Shown here: in pieces, positions 7,769 through 16,427 of the stretch
Position numbering within the stretch: the stretch's first letter is position 1
Layout of the letters: every line of letters starts with the position of its first letter
Assembly: GCA_045595965.1 (NCBI GenBank)
Contig: JAZOBN010000034.1
Location: 1 to 64,000 of the forward strand
Direction of reading: 5' to 3'
Source: CAAGNP01 sp045595965
GTDB lineage: Bacteria > Bacteroidota > Bacteroidia > Bacteroidales > UBA932
Length of the DNA stretch: 64,000 nt
Notes under the pieces: generated by a model
The model's input: only the letters and a program-made list of their open reading frames with translations
Database searches by the model: none
Told to the model about the DNA's origin: nothing
Translations under genes and position numbers: made by a program

Positions 7769-9598
7769 TTAAAAAGAGTAAGAAATCCCGCATATGATAC
7801 TTCGGCCCGGCATCGGATAGCCGCTTACAGTCTCATACCGGCAGTCAAGGATATTCCTGAGAGAAACATTCAGTTCCATGTTGCCGGCCATTGCTGATGA
7901 AAATATCTTTCCAAGGGAAAGGTCCAATGTATTCCAGTCCTTGAGAGGACCATATCCGTCAGAACGGCCGCTGCGCAGCTGCCAGACAGGATAAAGACTC
8001 CATCCTTTCCATGAGAGGGAACCGGAGAGTACGATTGTATGTCTTGCAATGTATGGAACAGCATTGCCATATGAAACTGAACCTGGAGTAATGTCAACAG
8101 CTGACTGCCATGTGTACTTTGTTTCAAATGCAGCTCTCAATTCTTCTGAGCAGTAATCTGCTCCGGCTATGACATCGGTACCGACAGAGCGGACCTTGCC
8201 GATATTATATGGAAGCCATACGTTCGGATTGTCTTCGGTCGGAGCTGAAATGATCTTGTCTGTCAGATAATTGCAGAAGCAGTCCAGCTTTGCCTTTACA
8301 GTCCAGCAGGAAGTCATTCTTCTGTTGAAATCGACACCGAGATTCAGCATCCATGCATCTTCAGGACGCAGTCCCGGATTTCCATAGCCCACATAATAGA
8401 GTTCATTGAATGTCGGCATTCTGTATGCTCTTCTTGCAAATGCGACTATGTTCATTCCCTTGCTCACAGCATATCTGATGTCTGCCGAGGGTGAGAACGC
8501 TCCCCTTGCAAGACCCTCCATGTCAATGATTCCCATATATTCCAATGCAAGGTCCGCAGAGAAGCGCTGGAGTCTGAATGACGATGCAAGTGCACCTAAG
8601 GCAGTAAGTCTTGAAGCAAGATAATTCGTGGATTTCAGATGATCCCACTGCAGATCTGCCGCCAATGACATCTTCCACCAGTCCTTTACACGGAAATCAT
8701 GTGCCGAGTTGAGCTGTATTTCAGTCTGGCCATATCGGCTGTCTCCCCATGAACCTGCATATTCGATGTCATCATAGGAAGCCTTTGCACTGAGTCTGAT
8801 CGCATATAAAGAGGACACCTGCCTGCCGAGTGTTCCCTGAAGAAACATGTTATGGTCTTTCTGTCTGTCTTCAGTGGGATAACTGACAGAACCGGGTGTA
8901 CCTCTTTCAGATCCGTTGTAATATGCCTTCAGGTGGTAGTCCCCTCCCCGGACTGCACCAAAAAGGTCAAGGCCCGCGCGTATCTGCTTCAGGTCATTGT
9001 TGGTCCTGCATGCTTCGTCAGAATATCTGTAGTCTCCTTCACTGAGCACTCCCGACACATTTGCAGAGAGAGAAATATCGTCAGACAGACGGTAGTCAAG
9101 ACGCAGACGGGGGATGTATGTGTCGAATGAGCCGGCCTGCAATGCTGCTCTGACTGATACCGGAGACTTGTCGAAACAAGGTCTTGCCGTATTGAACGAA
9201 ATGCTGTTCTGAGCATAATCCACGACTGCCGTGCTGAAATTCCAGGTATCTAACATTCCTATGTCATTCTGTCCTGACTGGACATTGCCGACACGTACTC
9301 CGTCTACATAAATGGCAGTGTGGGCACTTCCCATTCCCCTGAGACTCACAGTCTTGAGCCCGGCTGCACCTCCATTGTCCCCTACATGGAGACTTGTACT
9401 GTGCTGCAGAATGTCTGAAACGGAAAACGAATGATTGAGCGACAGGGTGTCTCTTCGTGAAACGACCACCCCTTTGTCAGCTGTTACAGTCACTGCATGC
9501 AGTGAATCTGAGACCGGAAACTCTGTTCCGGCCGACGGCACTTCAAAAAGAAGTCCCGCAGAAAGGATTAAAGATAATAACATATGTAACGCCTTCAC
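7769..9598 (-). CDS. btuB: BtuB-like TonB-dependent receptor (corrinoid uptake)
   Basis: 609 residues, an outer-membrane TonB-dependent receptor without a carboxypeptidase-regulatory extension. After a signal peptide the TonB-box region HAVTVTADKG is followed by the plug (about 50-150) with SVSDILQHSTSLHV, VSLRGMGSAHTAIYVDGVRVGN, then a beta barrel ending in a terminal Phe (GISYSF). The size and the cobalamin riboswitch directly upstream support vitamin B12 or other corrinoids as substrate. The start is uncertain: GTG at 9598 gives a Lys-bearing signal peptide, while an ATG at 9583 is five codons further in and lacks the charge; GTG is chosen. Confidence 0.88.
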   Translation of the reverse strand: MKALHMLLSLILSAGLLFEVPSAGTEFPVSDSLHAVTVTADKGVVVSRRDTLSLNHSFSVSDILQHSTSLHVGDNGGAAGLKTVSLRGMGSAHTAIYVDGVRVGNVQSGQNDIGMLDTWNFSTAVVDYAQNSISFNTARPCFDKSPVSVRAALQAGSFDTYIPRLRLDYRLSDDISLSANVSGVLSEGDYRYSDEACRTNNDLKQIRAGLDLFGAVRGGDYHLKAYYNGSERGTPGSVSYPTEDRQKDHNMFLQGTLGRQVSSLYAIRLSAKASYDDIEYAGSWGDSRYGQTEIQLNSAHDFRVKDWWKMSLAADLQWDHLKSTNYLASRLTALGALASSFRLQRFSADLALEYMGIIDMEGLARGAFSPSADIRYAVSKGMNIVAFARRAYRMPTFNELYYVGYGNPGLRPEDAWMLNLGVDFNRRMTSCWTVKAKLDCFCNYLTDKIISAPTEDNPNVWLPYNIGKVRSVGTDVIAGADYCSEELRAAFETKYTWQSAVDITPGSVSYGNAVPYIARHTIVLSGSLSWKGWSLYPVWQLRSGRSDGYGPLKDWNTLDLSLGKIFSSAMAGNMELNVSLRNILDCRYETVSGYPMPGRSIICGISYSF

Positions 9599-9630
9599 AG
9601 AAACCTGCCCCCGGGCTTCTTTTGTTTGAC

Positions 9631-9800
9631 TTGACTATGGCAGGTCTTCGGACTTATCTCCGTCCGGTCATCGATGAAACCGGAGTCTCCGGCGCCTTCT
9701 CACGGCACGAGGCCGCAATGGCATATTGCCGGGACATAAGGAGTTTACCGCTGCGGGCACAGTTCCGGATTCACACCGGATTCCCTTGCTCCATAGTCCA
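9631..9800 (-). promoter_or_regulatory. Cobalamin riboswitch
   Basis: On the minus strand the conserved core GGGAATCCGGTGTGAATCC is followed by CTGTGCCCGCAGCGGTAA, and near the 3' end the B12 box reads AAGTCCGAAGACCTGCC. The ends pair as a P1 stem (TGGACTATGG at 9800-9791 with CCATAGTCAA at 9640-9631). It sits immediately upstream of the BtuB-like receptor gene. By family knowledge, binding of adenosylcobalamin or a related corrinoid reduces expression of the downstream transport genes. Confidence 0.95.
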
Positions 9801-9815
9801 TATTGAATTCTGAAG

Positions 9816-10307
9816 CTATCTTTCTGCTTCAGCTATAGCATCATACAGATTGCGGCATCCGTCTTCAAGAAGATCGAGGACAAGGCCGAATCCTTCAGTT
9901 CCCATATAATACGGGTCAGGAATGTATGACATTTTCCTGACTTTGAGAAAATCTGCCATACGGCGGATCTTGTGAGTGGCCTCGACTGACGGAGCCAGAT
10001 GCATCAGGTCTTCATAGTTCTGGTCATCCATCGCTATTATCAGGTCAAAATCCAGGAAATCCAGGGAAGATACCTGGCGCGCACGATGAGTCAGCCCGAA
10101 ACCGCGGTACATGGCCGCAGTCCTCATGCGACGGTCCGGCAGTTCTCCACGATGTCCTCCATATGTGCCGGCCGAATCAGCTTCGATTCTGTCTGACATC
10201 CCGTTTTCTCTGACTATATGTTCAAATATGCCCTGAGCTGCCGGAGAACGGCATATGTTCCCGAGGCACACGAAAAGGACTTTGTATCTGTTGTTTACTT
10301 CTTTCAT
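9816..10307 (-). CDS. Low-molecular-weight protein tyrosine phosphatase
   Basis: 163 residues, normal length. The P-loop VCLGNICRSP gives Cys14 (nucleophile) and Arg20, followed by Ser21. The general-acid Asp131 is in PDPYYMG near the C-terminus. The enzyme dephosphorylates phosphotyrosine in the cytosol; in many bacteria it partners with tyrosine kinases of polysaccharide export, but no such gene is nearby. It overlaps the alr stop codon in ATGA (10304-10307), so the two are probably translationally coupled. The next feature downstream is the riboswitch on the same strand, 15 bases after the stop, with no clear terminator between. Confidence 0.92.
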   Translation of the reverse strand: MKEVNNRYKVLFVCLGNICRSPAAQGIFEHIVRENGMSDRIEADSAGTYGGHRGELPDRRMRTAAMYRGFGLTHRARQVSSLDFLDFDLIIAMDDQNYEDLMHLAPSVEATHKIRRMADFLKVRKMSYIPDPYYMGTEGFGLVLDLLEDGCRNLYDAIAEAER

Positions 10308-11413
10308 TTTACAATTATTCTTTCAATTCTGCGTGGAACTGATGTGAGGATCTCATATGGGATCGTACCTAAGGTCTCCGCAAGCTCGGTTATGGTAGGA
10401 TCCTCACCGAATATCGTCACAGTATCCCCTACCTTGACATCAAGTCCTGTCACATCAAGCATGCACATATCCATGCAGATGTTTCCTATTGTCGGCACCC
10501 TGTGTCCGTTGACGCTGAATATGCCTTTCCCGCAACTGAGGTGTCTGTCTACTCCGTCAGCATATCCTACAGGGATGGTCGCAATCACAGTCCCATCCGG
10601 TGCTATCTGTCCGCAACGTCCATATCCTATCGTGCCGTCCTCCGGTCTCAGAGACTTGACCTGAAGCACCTTGCACTTGAATGAAGCGACGGGGGCAAGC
10701 CTGTTTCCCGGGATGGCGCTGACTCCATATATTCCTATGCCCAGACGGACCATGTCGAACTGATACTGAGGGAACCTTTCTATTCCGGCCGAATTGAGAA
10801 TGTGATACATCGGACGATAGCCCAGGGCTGATGAAAGACGGTCTGCATTGTACTTGAACAGTTCCACCTGACTGAGAGTAAAGTCGTCACATGAAGGATC
10901 GTCTGCAGCTGCAAGGTGCGAGTAAACCGACTTTATCCTGACAGACCTGCATTCCTTCATGAAATCCATAAGCTCCTGAAGCTCGTCTGTCATGAATCCG
11001 AGACGGTGCATTCCTGTATCGAGCTTGATATGTACAGGGAAATCCGTGATGCCTCTTTTCTCAAGCACTTCGCACAACACTTTCAGTGAATACATGTTCG
11101 GAATGCCTGGCTCAAGTCCATAGTTGATGATCTGCTCAAACGAATCAGTGCCGGCTGTCAGCACCATGACAGGGGAATTGATGCCGGCCTGACGCAGCTC
11201 CATACCCTCCACAGGATAGGCTACAGCAAGGTAGTCAGCACCTGATGTCTCCATCAGACGGGCAAACTCAACCGCTCCATGACCATATGCATTGGCCTTT
11301 ACCAGCACAAGCAGTCTGGTTGAAGATTCAAGCTTTGACCTGAAATATCTGTAGTTTTCCTGACATCCTTCCAGACTGATCTCAAGTCTTGAGAAATCAC
11401 TGTTGATATACAT
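10304..11413 (-). CDS. alr: Alanine racemase
   Basis: 369 residues, the usual length for a stand-alone Alr. The PLP lysine is Lys39 in VKANAYGHG, and the catalytic tyrosine is expected in the IGYGRCGQ segment followed by IATIPVGYADGVDR. It converts L-alanine to D-alanine for peptidoglycan. Bacteroidota often fuse Alr behind a MurF domain; this copy is not fused. It is followed by a tyrosine phosphatase gene with a 4-base overlap. The start ATG is followed by a family-typical N-terminus (SRLEISLEGCQENYRYFR). Confidence 0.93.
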   Translation of the reverse strand: MYINSDFSRLEISLEGCQENYRYFRSKLESSTRLLVLVKANAYGHGAVEFARLMETSGADYLAVAYPVEGMELRQAGINSPVMVLTAGTDSFEQIINYGLEPGIPNMYSLKVLCEVLEKRGITDFPVHIKLDTGMHRLGFMTDELQELMDFMKECRSVRIKSVYSHLAAADDPSCDDFTLSQVELFKYNADRLSSALGYRPMYHILNSAGIERFPQYQFDMVRLGIGIYGVSAIPGNRLAPVASFKCKVLQVKSLRPEDGTIGYGRCGQIAPDGTVIATIPVGYADGVDRHLSCGKGIFSVNGHRVPTIGNICMDMCMLDVTGLDVKVGDTVTIFGEDPTITELAETLGTIPYEILTSVPRRIERIIVK

Positions 11414-11531
11414 TTCAATTCAATTTTATGCGACAATTACATCTGTCGTCTGAACATCCTGCAAATTTACTAAATTATCCGAGAAACATATAATTTATAT
11501 CAATTGCATGGTTTTTGTATGGTGATAACCT

Positions 11532-11561
11532 TTTGCATATCGTTTTTTATTCGTATTTTTA
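11532..11561 (+). promoter_or_regulatory. Likely promoter for the YugP-M16 pair
   Basis: TTTG at 11532-11535 and TATTTTTA at 11554-11561 are 18 bases apart; the second matches the TAnnTTTG -7 box except for the last base. The start codon is 28 bases downstream. Confidence 0.45.
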
Positions 11562-11589
11562 ACCTTTAATTATTTAAGAGAAACAAGAA

Positions 11590-12261
11590 ATGAGTATCTG
11601 GACTATAATGCTCCTTGTCATGGTTCTGAGTTTCATCATCCAACAGATGCTGCAGAGCCGCTTCCGCAAGTATTCACAAGTACCGGTTGCCAACGGCATG
11701 TCAGGAGCCGAGGTCGCTCAGAAGATGCTGAATGACCATGGCATTTATGATGTAAAGGTGGTTCCCGCAAGAGGTATGCTGACAGACCACTACAATCCCC
11801 AGACAAAGACAGTCGCTCTGAGCGAGGGTGTCTATGCAAGCAGGAGTGTGGCTGCAGCTGCAGTGGCTGCCCATGAGTGTGGCCATGCAGTACAGCATGC
11901 AATGGGATATGCGCCTCTCAGAATGCGTTCCGCACTCGTGCCGTTCGTAAGCTTTGCTTCCAACATTGTGCAATGGGTGCTGCTGCTTGGAGTCATTATG
12001 GTGGAGGCATTCCCGCTTCTGTTATGGATCGGTATAATCCTGTTTGCCTCAACAACTCTTTTCAGTTTCATCACTCTCCCGGTAGAAATCAACGCCAGCA
12101 GCAGAGCCGTTTCATGGCTTGGTAATACCGGAATCACTGATTCAAGGACTTCTCCCATGGCTGTGGATGCTCTGAAATGGGCTGCATATACATATGTGGT
12201 AGCGGCTCTTGGCTCCCTCGCCACACTTCTTTACTACATCGGCATTGCACGCAGAGATTAA
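11590..12261 (+). CDS. YugP-like membrane zinc metallopeptidase
   Basis: 223 residues matching the Zn_peptidase_2 (YugP) family. A first membrane helix (about 3-22) is followed by GMSGAEVAQKML, YNPQTKTVALSEGVY and the zinc motif HECGH (His95, Glu96, His99), then three more membrane segments (about 125-150, 151-172, 195-220). The product should be an inner-membrane protease; the substrate is not established for the family. It is followed after 13 bases by an M16 peptidase gene, so two unrelated metallopeptidases are probably transcribed together. Confidence 0.88.
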   Translation: MSIWTIMLLVMVLSFIIQQMLQSRFRKYSQVPVANGMSGAEVAQKMLNDHGIYDVKVVPARGMLTDHYNPQTKTVALSEGVYASRSVAAAAVAAHECGHAVQHAMGYAPLRMRSALVPFVSFASNIVQWVLLLGVIMVEAFPLLLWIGIILFASTTLFSFITLPVEINASSRAVSWLGNTGITDSRTSPMAVDALKWAAYTYVVAALGSLATLLYYIGIARRD

Positions 12262-12274
12262 CTAATTCCCCAAT

Positions 12275-15175
12275 ATGATGAAAAGAACTGCAATTCTGGT
12301 CACAGCTGCCATATGCCTGCTGCTGACCGCATGCTCACAGTACAAATATGAGACTGTAGCAAACGACCCATTGAAGACCAAAATGTATACTTTGGACAAC
12401 GGACACAAGGTATATATGAGCGTCAACAAGGAAACTCCCCGTATCCAGACTTACATAGCTGTAAAGGTGGGTGGAAAGAACGACCCTTCCGAGACCACTG
12501 GTCTCGCCCACTATTTCGAGCACCTCATGTTCAAGGGCTCGCAGCAGTTCGGTACTTCCGACTATGCTGCAGAAAAGCCGTTGCTTGATCAGATCGAAGC
12601 TCTGTTTGAAGTATACAGGAACACTTCAGACGAAGCTGAAAGGGCAAAGCTCTACCATCAGATAGACTCTATCAGCTATGCAGCATCAGACTACTTCATT
12701 CCTAACGAATATGACAAGCTGATGTCGATAATCGGAGCGCAGGGTACAAATGCATATACCTCAACAGACATGACTGTGTATGTGGAGGATATACCTTCAA
12801 ACCAGATAGAGAACTGGGCAAGGATTGAGGCAGACCGCTTCATGAATCCTGTAATCCGCGGATTCCACACTGAGCTCGAAACCGTGTACGAGGAGAAGAA
12901 CATGTCGCTGACAAGGGATTTCCGCAAGGCTCTTGAAGCTATGGACGGAATGCTCTTCCCTGACCATCCATACGGCACCCAGACCGTCCTCGGAACACAG
13001 GAGCACCTGAAGAATCCTTCAATCACAAACATCAAGAACTACCACAAGACCTATTACGTGCCTAACAATATGGCAATCTGTCTGAGCGGTGACTTCGACC
13101 CTGACGAAATGCTTGCCATCATTGAAAAGTACTTCGGTCAGATGGAGCCTAACAAGGATCTCCCTGAACTCAAGTTCGAGACCGCCAGCGTAATCGAGTC
13201 GCCTATGTCCAAGGATGTTTACGGACTTGATGCTGAGAACATTATGATAGGATGGAAATATCCTGGAGCAGGCACACACGAGGCCATGGTTGCAGATGTC
13301 GTTTCATATATCCTCTCAAACGGCTCTGCAGGTCTTATCGACCTCAACCTCAACCAGCAGCAGAAGGTTCTCGGAGCACAGGCAATGTCTTACACACGTC
13401 CTGATGCAGGCGAATTCATCATCATGGCCAATCCAAAGCACGGTCAGAGTCTTGATGAGGTCAAGGATCTGATTCTGGCTGAAATCGCGAAGCTTCGCAG
13501 CGGTGATTTCGACGAGAGCCTGCTCACCGGCACCATCAACAATCTCAAGCTCCAGATGATGAATCTGATGGAGGAAAACTCAGACAGAGCCGACTTGTAT
13601 GTACAGTCATTCATCAACGGAACAGACTGGGCGGACGAAGTGAAGAGGATTGACAATCTCGGCAAGATAAGCAAGCAGGATGTCATCGAGTGGGCTTGCA
13701 AGTATCTGGCTGACAACAATTATGCTGTGGTATACAAGCGTCAGGGCGAGGACAGGACAGTCCAGAAGGTGTCTGCTCCGAAAATCACCCCTATCAAGTC
13801 AAACAGAGATGCTCAGAGCGCCTTCCTGGCAGAGATTCAGGCTGTAGAGGTCGAGCCTATTGAGCCTGTTTATGCCGACTTTGAGAAGGATATGAGCATA
13901 TTCAATGTAAAGGGAGTGGATGTTCTTTATGCTCAGAACAAGATAAATGATGTGACAGGAATCACAATCGAGTATAATACAGGGACTGAATCTGATCCGG
14001 CTCTGAATCTTGCATTCGACTACCTCAGCTATCTTGGAACGCCGACCAGAAGTGCAGAGGAGATTGCACAGCAGATGTATCAGCTCGCCTGCAACTTCGG
14101 TCTGAGTTCTGGCAGCAACCGCACATTCATCTCGATCTATGGACTTTCTGAGAATATGCCTGAGGCGATGGCGATTGTGGAGGATCTGGCTTACAATGCC
14201 GTTCCGGACGAAGCGATCCTTGCCAACCTCAAGGCTGATATGTTCAAGTCAAGGGCAGATGCAAAACTTAATCAGGGGGCATGTTTCGGACAGCTCCAGC
14301 AGTATGTGCTATACGGACCTGAGTTCATAAAGAAGACTACGTTGACTGACAAGCAAATACAGTCCATCACCTCTGAAGAACTCCTTGCAAAGGTCCGTGA
14401 ACTTCTCGGATGCCAGCATGAAATACGCTATTCCGGCCCTGCATCAGAGAAGGAAGTCGCAAAGCTCATCGAAGAGAATCATATCATCGCAGAGAATCTC
14501 AAGCCTCTCGAAAAGGCATATACAAGGTATCTGCCTGTAGACGCAAGCAAGGTATATCTCGTACAATATGATGCAAAGCAGATATATTACATGCAGTTCT
14601 CCAACAGAGGAGAAACGCTTGATCTTAAGGCAGATCCGTACGTTGCGCTCTACAATGAGTATTTCGGCGGTGGAATGAACGCCATCGTCTTCCAGGAGAT
14701 GCGTGAGGCGCGTGGTCTTGCATACTCTTCAAGTGCAAGACTCTATCAGCCTACTCACAAGGATGATTCATATATGTATTATGCTTTCATTGCGACGCAG
14801 AACGACAAGATGAAGACTGCAATCGAGGCATTCGACGAGATCATCAACCAGATGCCTGAGTCCGAGACTGCATTCAGTATTGCCAAGGAGGCGCTCATCA
14901 GCAGCATCAGGACAGACAGGACTACAAGCAGGAACATCATCGGCAGATATGTGACGGCTCGAGAGCTTGGCACCACTGAGCCGAGAAACAAGCAGATTTT
15001 CGAAGTCGCACAGAATCTCACTCTTGAGGATGTGAAGGCTGCTCAGCAGAAGTGGGTGAAGGACCGCACATATGTCTATGGAATCCTTGGAGACATCAAG
15101 GATCTGGACACCGATTATCTCAAGACATTGGGACCAGTACAGACCCTCAGCCTGAAAGATATTTTCGGATATTGA
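12275..15175 (+). CDS. M16 family zinc peptidase, lipoprotein, two-domain
   Basis: 966 residues with lipobox LLTAC (Cys20). The inverted zinc motif is HYFEH (His79, Glu82, His83), and the distal Glu ligand is in ETVYEEKNM (about Glu206). About 45 extra residues lie between motif and Glu (roughly residues 92-145), longer than the compact M16B peptidases. The C-terminal half (about 540-966) is a second M16-like domain without the zinc motif, with the typical GGGMNAIVFQEMREARGLAYSS segment. Members degrade peptides in the periplasm or at the outer membrane. A strong stem-loop follows the stop codon. Confidence 0.92.
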   Translation: MMKRTAILVTAAICLLLTACSQYKYETVANDPLKTKMYTLDNGHKVYMSVNKETPRIQTYIAVKVGGKNDPSETTGLAHYFEHLMFKGSQQFGTSDYAAEKPLLDQIEALFEVYRNTSDEAERAKLYHQIDSISYAASDYFIPNEYDKLMSIIGAQGTNAYTSTDMTVYVEDIPSNQIENWARIEADRFMNPVIRGFHTELETVYEEKNMSLTRDFRKALEAMDGMLFPDHPYGTQTVLGTQEHLKNPSITNIKNYHKTYYVPNNMAICLSGDFDPDEMLAIIEKYFGQMEPNKDLPELKFETASVIESPMSKDVYGLDAENIMIGWKYPGAGTHEAMVADVVSYILSNGSAGLIDLNLNQQQKVLGAQAMSYTRPDAGEFIIMANPKHGQSLDEVKDLILAEIAKLRSGDFDESLLTGTINNLKLQMMNLMEENSDRADLYVQSFINGTDWADEVKRIDNLGKISKQDVIEWACKYLADNNYAVVYKRQGEDRTVQKVSAPKITPIKSNRDAQSAFLAEIQAVEVEPIEPVYADFEKDMSIFNVKGVDVLYAQNKINDVTGITIEYNTGTESDPALNLAFDYLSYLGTPTRSAEEIAQQMYQLACNFGLSSGSNRTFISIYGLSENMPEAMAIVEDLAYNAVPDEAILANLKADMFKSRADAKLNQGACFGQLQQYVLYGPEFIKKTTLTDKQIQSITSEELLAKVRELLGCQHEIRYSGPASEKEVAKLIEENHIIAENLKPLEKAYTRYLPVDASKVYLVQYDAKQIYYMQFSNRGETLDLKADPYVALYNEYFGGGMNAIVFQEMREARGLAYSSSARLYQPTHKDDSYMYYAFIATQNDKMKTAIEAFDEIINQMPESETAFSIAKEALISSIRTDRTTSRNIIGRYVTARELGTTEPRNKQIFEVAQNLTLEDVKAAQQKWVKDRTYVYGILGDIKDLDTDYLKTLGPVQTLSLKDIFGY

Positions 15176-15197
15176 TCATTGACCAATTGAAGGAGAG

Positions 15198-15240
15198 GAG
15201 ACTGACTAAAAAGTCAATATGACTGATTAGTCAGTCTCTT
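15198..15240 (+). terminator. Probable terminator after the M16 peptidase gene
   Basis: GAGACTGACTA (15198-15208) pairs perfectly with TAGTCAGTCTC (15228-15238) around a 19-base loop; only two T residues follow directly, so termination may be weak. It lies 22 bases after the M16 stop codon. Confidence 0.6.
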
Positions 15241-15256
15241 ATCTATATATGGTTGC

Positions 15257-15421
15257 ACTGGGAGGATGATAGGAATTGCGGAGGACTCCGTTCGCTTCGC
15301 TCACTTCGGCCCCTCCCACAATCTACTTCGTCCCACTATCGCGGAACTCGTATCTTGCGGGCCCCTCCCCCTGCCCGTGTCCGGGGGTGGACACGCCTCC
15401 GCAATCCCTACCATCCCCCCA
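15257..15421. repeat. Long GC-rich imperfect palindrome between convergent genes
   Basis: The left end (GGAGGATGATAGGAATTGCGGAGG) reads almost the same as the reverse complement of the right end (CCTCCGCAATCCCTACCATCCCCCC), differing by a few bases. The interior holds smaller palindromes (TTCGCTTCGCTCACTTCGG; CCCCCTGCCCG-TGTCCGGGGGTGG). It encodes no plausible protein and is far richer in GC than its surroundings. It looks like a dispersed intergenic repeat, but a second copy is not in this window. Confidence 0.6.
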
Positions 15422-15436
15422 TCTTGAATATATGGC

Positions 15437-15470
15437 ATAAAAAAAGAGGCTGATATAAAAATCAGCCTCT
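15437..15470 (-). terminator. Terminator of the SusC-SusD-lipoprotein operon
   Basis: On the minus strand AGAGGCTGAT and ATCAGCCTCT form a perfect 10-base stem with a 6-base loop, followed by a run of T residues. It begins 21 bases after the stop codon of the last operon gene. Confidence 0.92.
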
Positions 15471-15491
15471 AATTATAATAGAATCAAATCT

Positions 15492-16391
15492 CTACTCATT
15501 CAACCAAGCCCAGAAATCGATATCTGAGTTAGGCATATTAAGCCAAGACGCTTGGTAACCATACCAAGAAGTTGAATTTTCGATCATAGCTGCAAGATAG
15601 AACTGCATGATCTTACCACCTTCTAGAGATTTGTTAAGAGCAGCCTGAGTTGTTTGAGATGAGTGGTAATCAAGTGGATAGTAGTACCAGATATATGCAG
15701 TTGCACCTACGCTAGGATTGAAAGCACCAGTTTTGATAGGGCTGTCTGATCTTATAGTACCATCCTCATTGATAACGAATTCAAAGTAAGCACTTTGACC
15801 GCCAGAATACCAACTAGCACCAACAGCATCAAGAACAACCTCCTTTGGATAAGGATTCATAACACGGTAACGATTGAAACCTTCTGCCTTAAGTACTTCT
15901 ACCTCAAGAGGTTCATAGAACAAGAAAGAATCGAACCACTCACCTTTACCCTGAGAAACCCAAGTGTAAACCTTTTGGAGGGTAACAGATGAGTTTACAA
16001 CAGAAACATCTTTATTAACTGCTGACTCATCAGCGATAGAGATTGTACCTTTATATTGAGTACCGATCTTCATTGCTGATACATCAATAGTCAAGATTGC
16101 TGTAGATTCTCCTGCATTGAAAGTAACAGATGAAGGAACTGTTACACCTGCTGTGAAAGTGTTCGAAACGGAAACTGTAAGTGCTTCAGCTGGGTTATTT
16201 CGAGCAACTGTAACATCAAAAGTATTAGCTTGTGGCTCAATTTCAGTGTTTACAACTACAGACTGAACAAATGAAACTTCTGCACCATCTGTAGCAGGAG
16301 AGTAGGTACCGGTAATGTGTTCAACATTACAAGCAGATACCAACATAACTCCAAGTGCTAGAGTTGAAAGGGCTTTAAATATCTTTTTCAT
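15492..16391 (-). CDS. SusE-position surface lipoprotein, Ig-like plus unknown domain
   Basis: 299 residues with lipobox LVSAC (Cys21). Residues about 35-135 look like an Ig/Calx-beta-type strand-rich domain (FDVTVARNNPAEALTVSV, SVTFNAGESTAILTIDV); the rest has no family I can name but is aromatic-rich (WYSGGQSAYFEFVINEDG). It is the third gene of the SusC-SusD operon, 36 bases after susD. Proteins in this position usually bind the glycan or peptide captured by the SusCD transporter at the cell surface; the ligand cannot be inferred. A strong terminator follows. Confidence 0.82.
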   Translation of the reverse strand: MKKIFKALSTLALGVMLVSACNVEHITGTYSPATDGAEVSFVQSVVVNTEIEPQANTFDVTVARNNPAEALTVSVSNTFTAGVTVPSSVTFNAGESTAILTIDVSAMKIGTQYKGTISIADESAVNKDVSVVNSSVTLQKVYTWVSQGKGEWFDSFLFYEPLEVEVLKAEGFNRYRVMNPYPKEVVLDAVGASWYSGGQSAYFEFVINEDGTIRSDSPIKTGAFNPSVGATAYIWYYYPLDYHSSQTTQAALNKSLEGGKIMQFYLAAMIENSTSWYGYQASWLNMPNSDIDFWAWLNE

Positions 16392-16427
16392 AATATTATC
16401 AATTAAATTGTTAATTAATATCTAAAA

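Noticed and set aside
9457..9813. 118-codon open frame on the plus strand over the riboswitch
   Set aside because: It is antisense to the BtuB start and to the conserved cobalamin riboswitch, has no family resemblance and no coding-like composition.
15250..15453. Short arginine/proline-rich open frame in the 15.3 kb palindrome
   Set aside because: Its composition only reflects the GC-rich inverted repeat; no start signal and no similarity.
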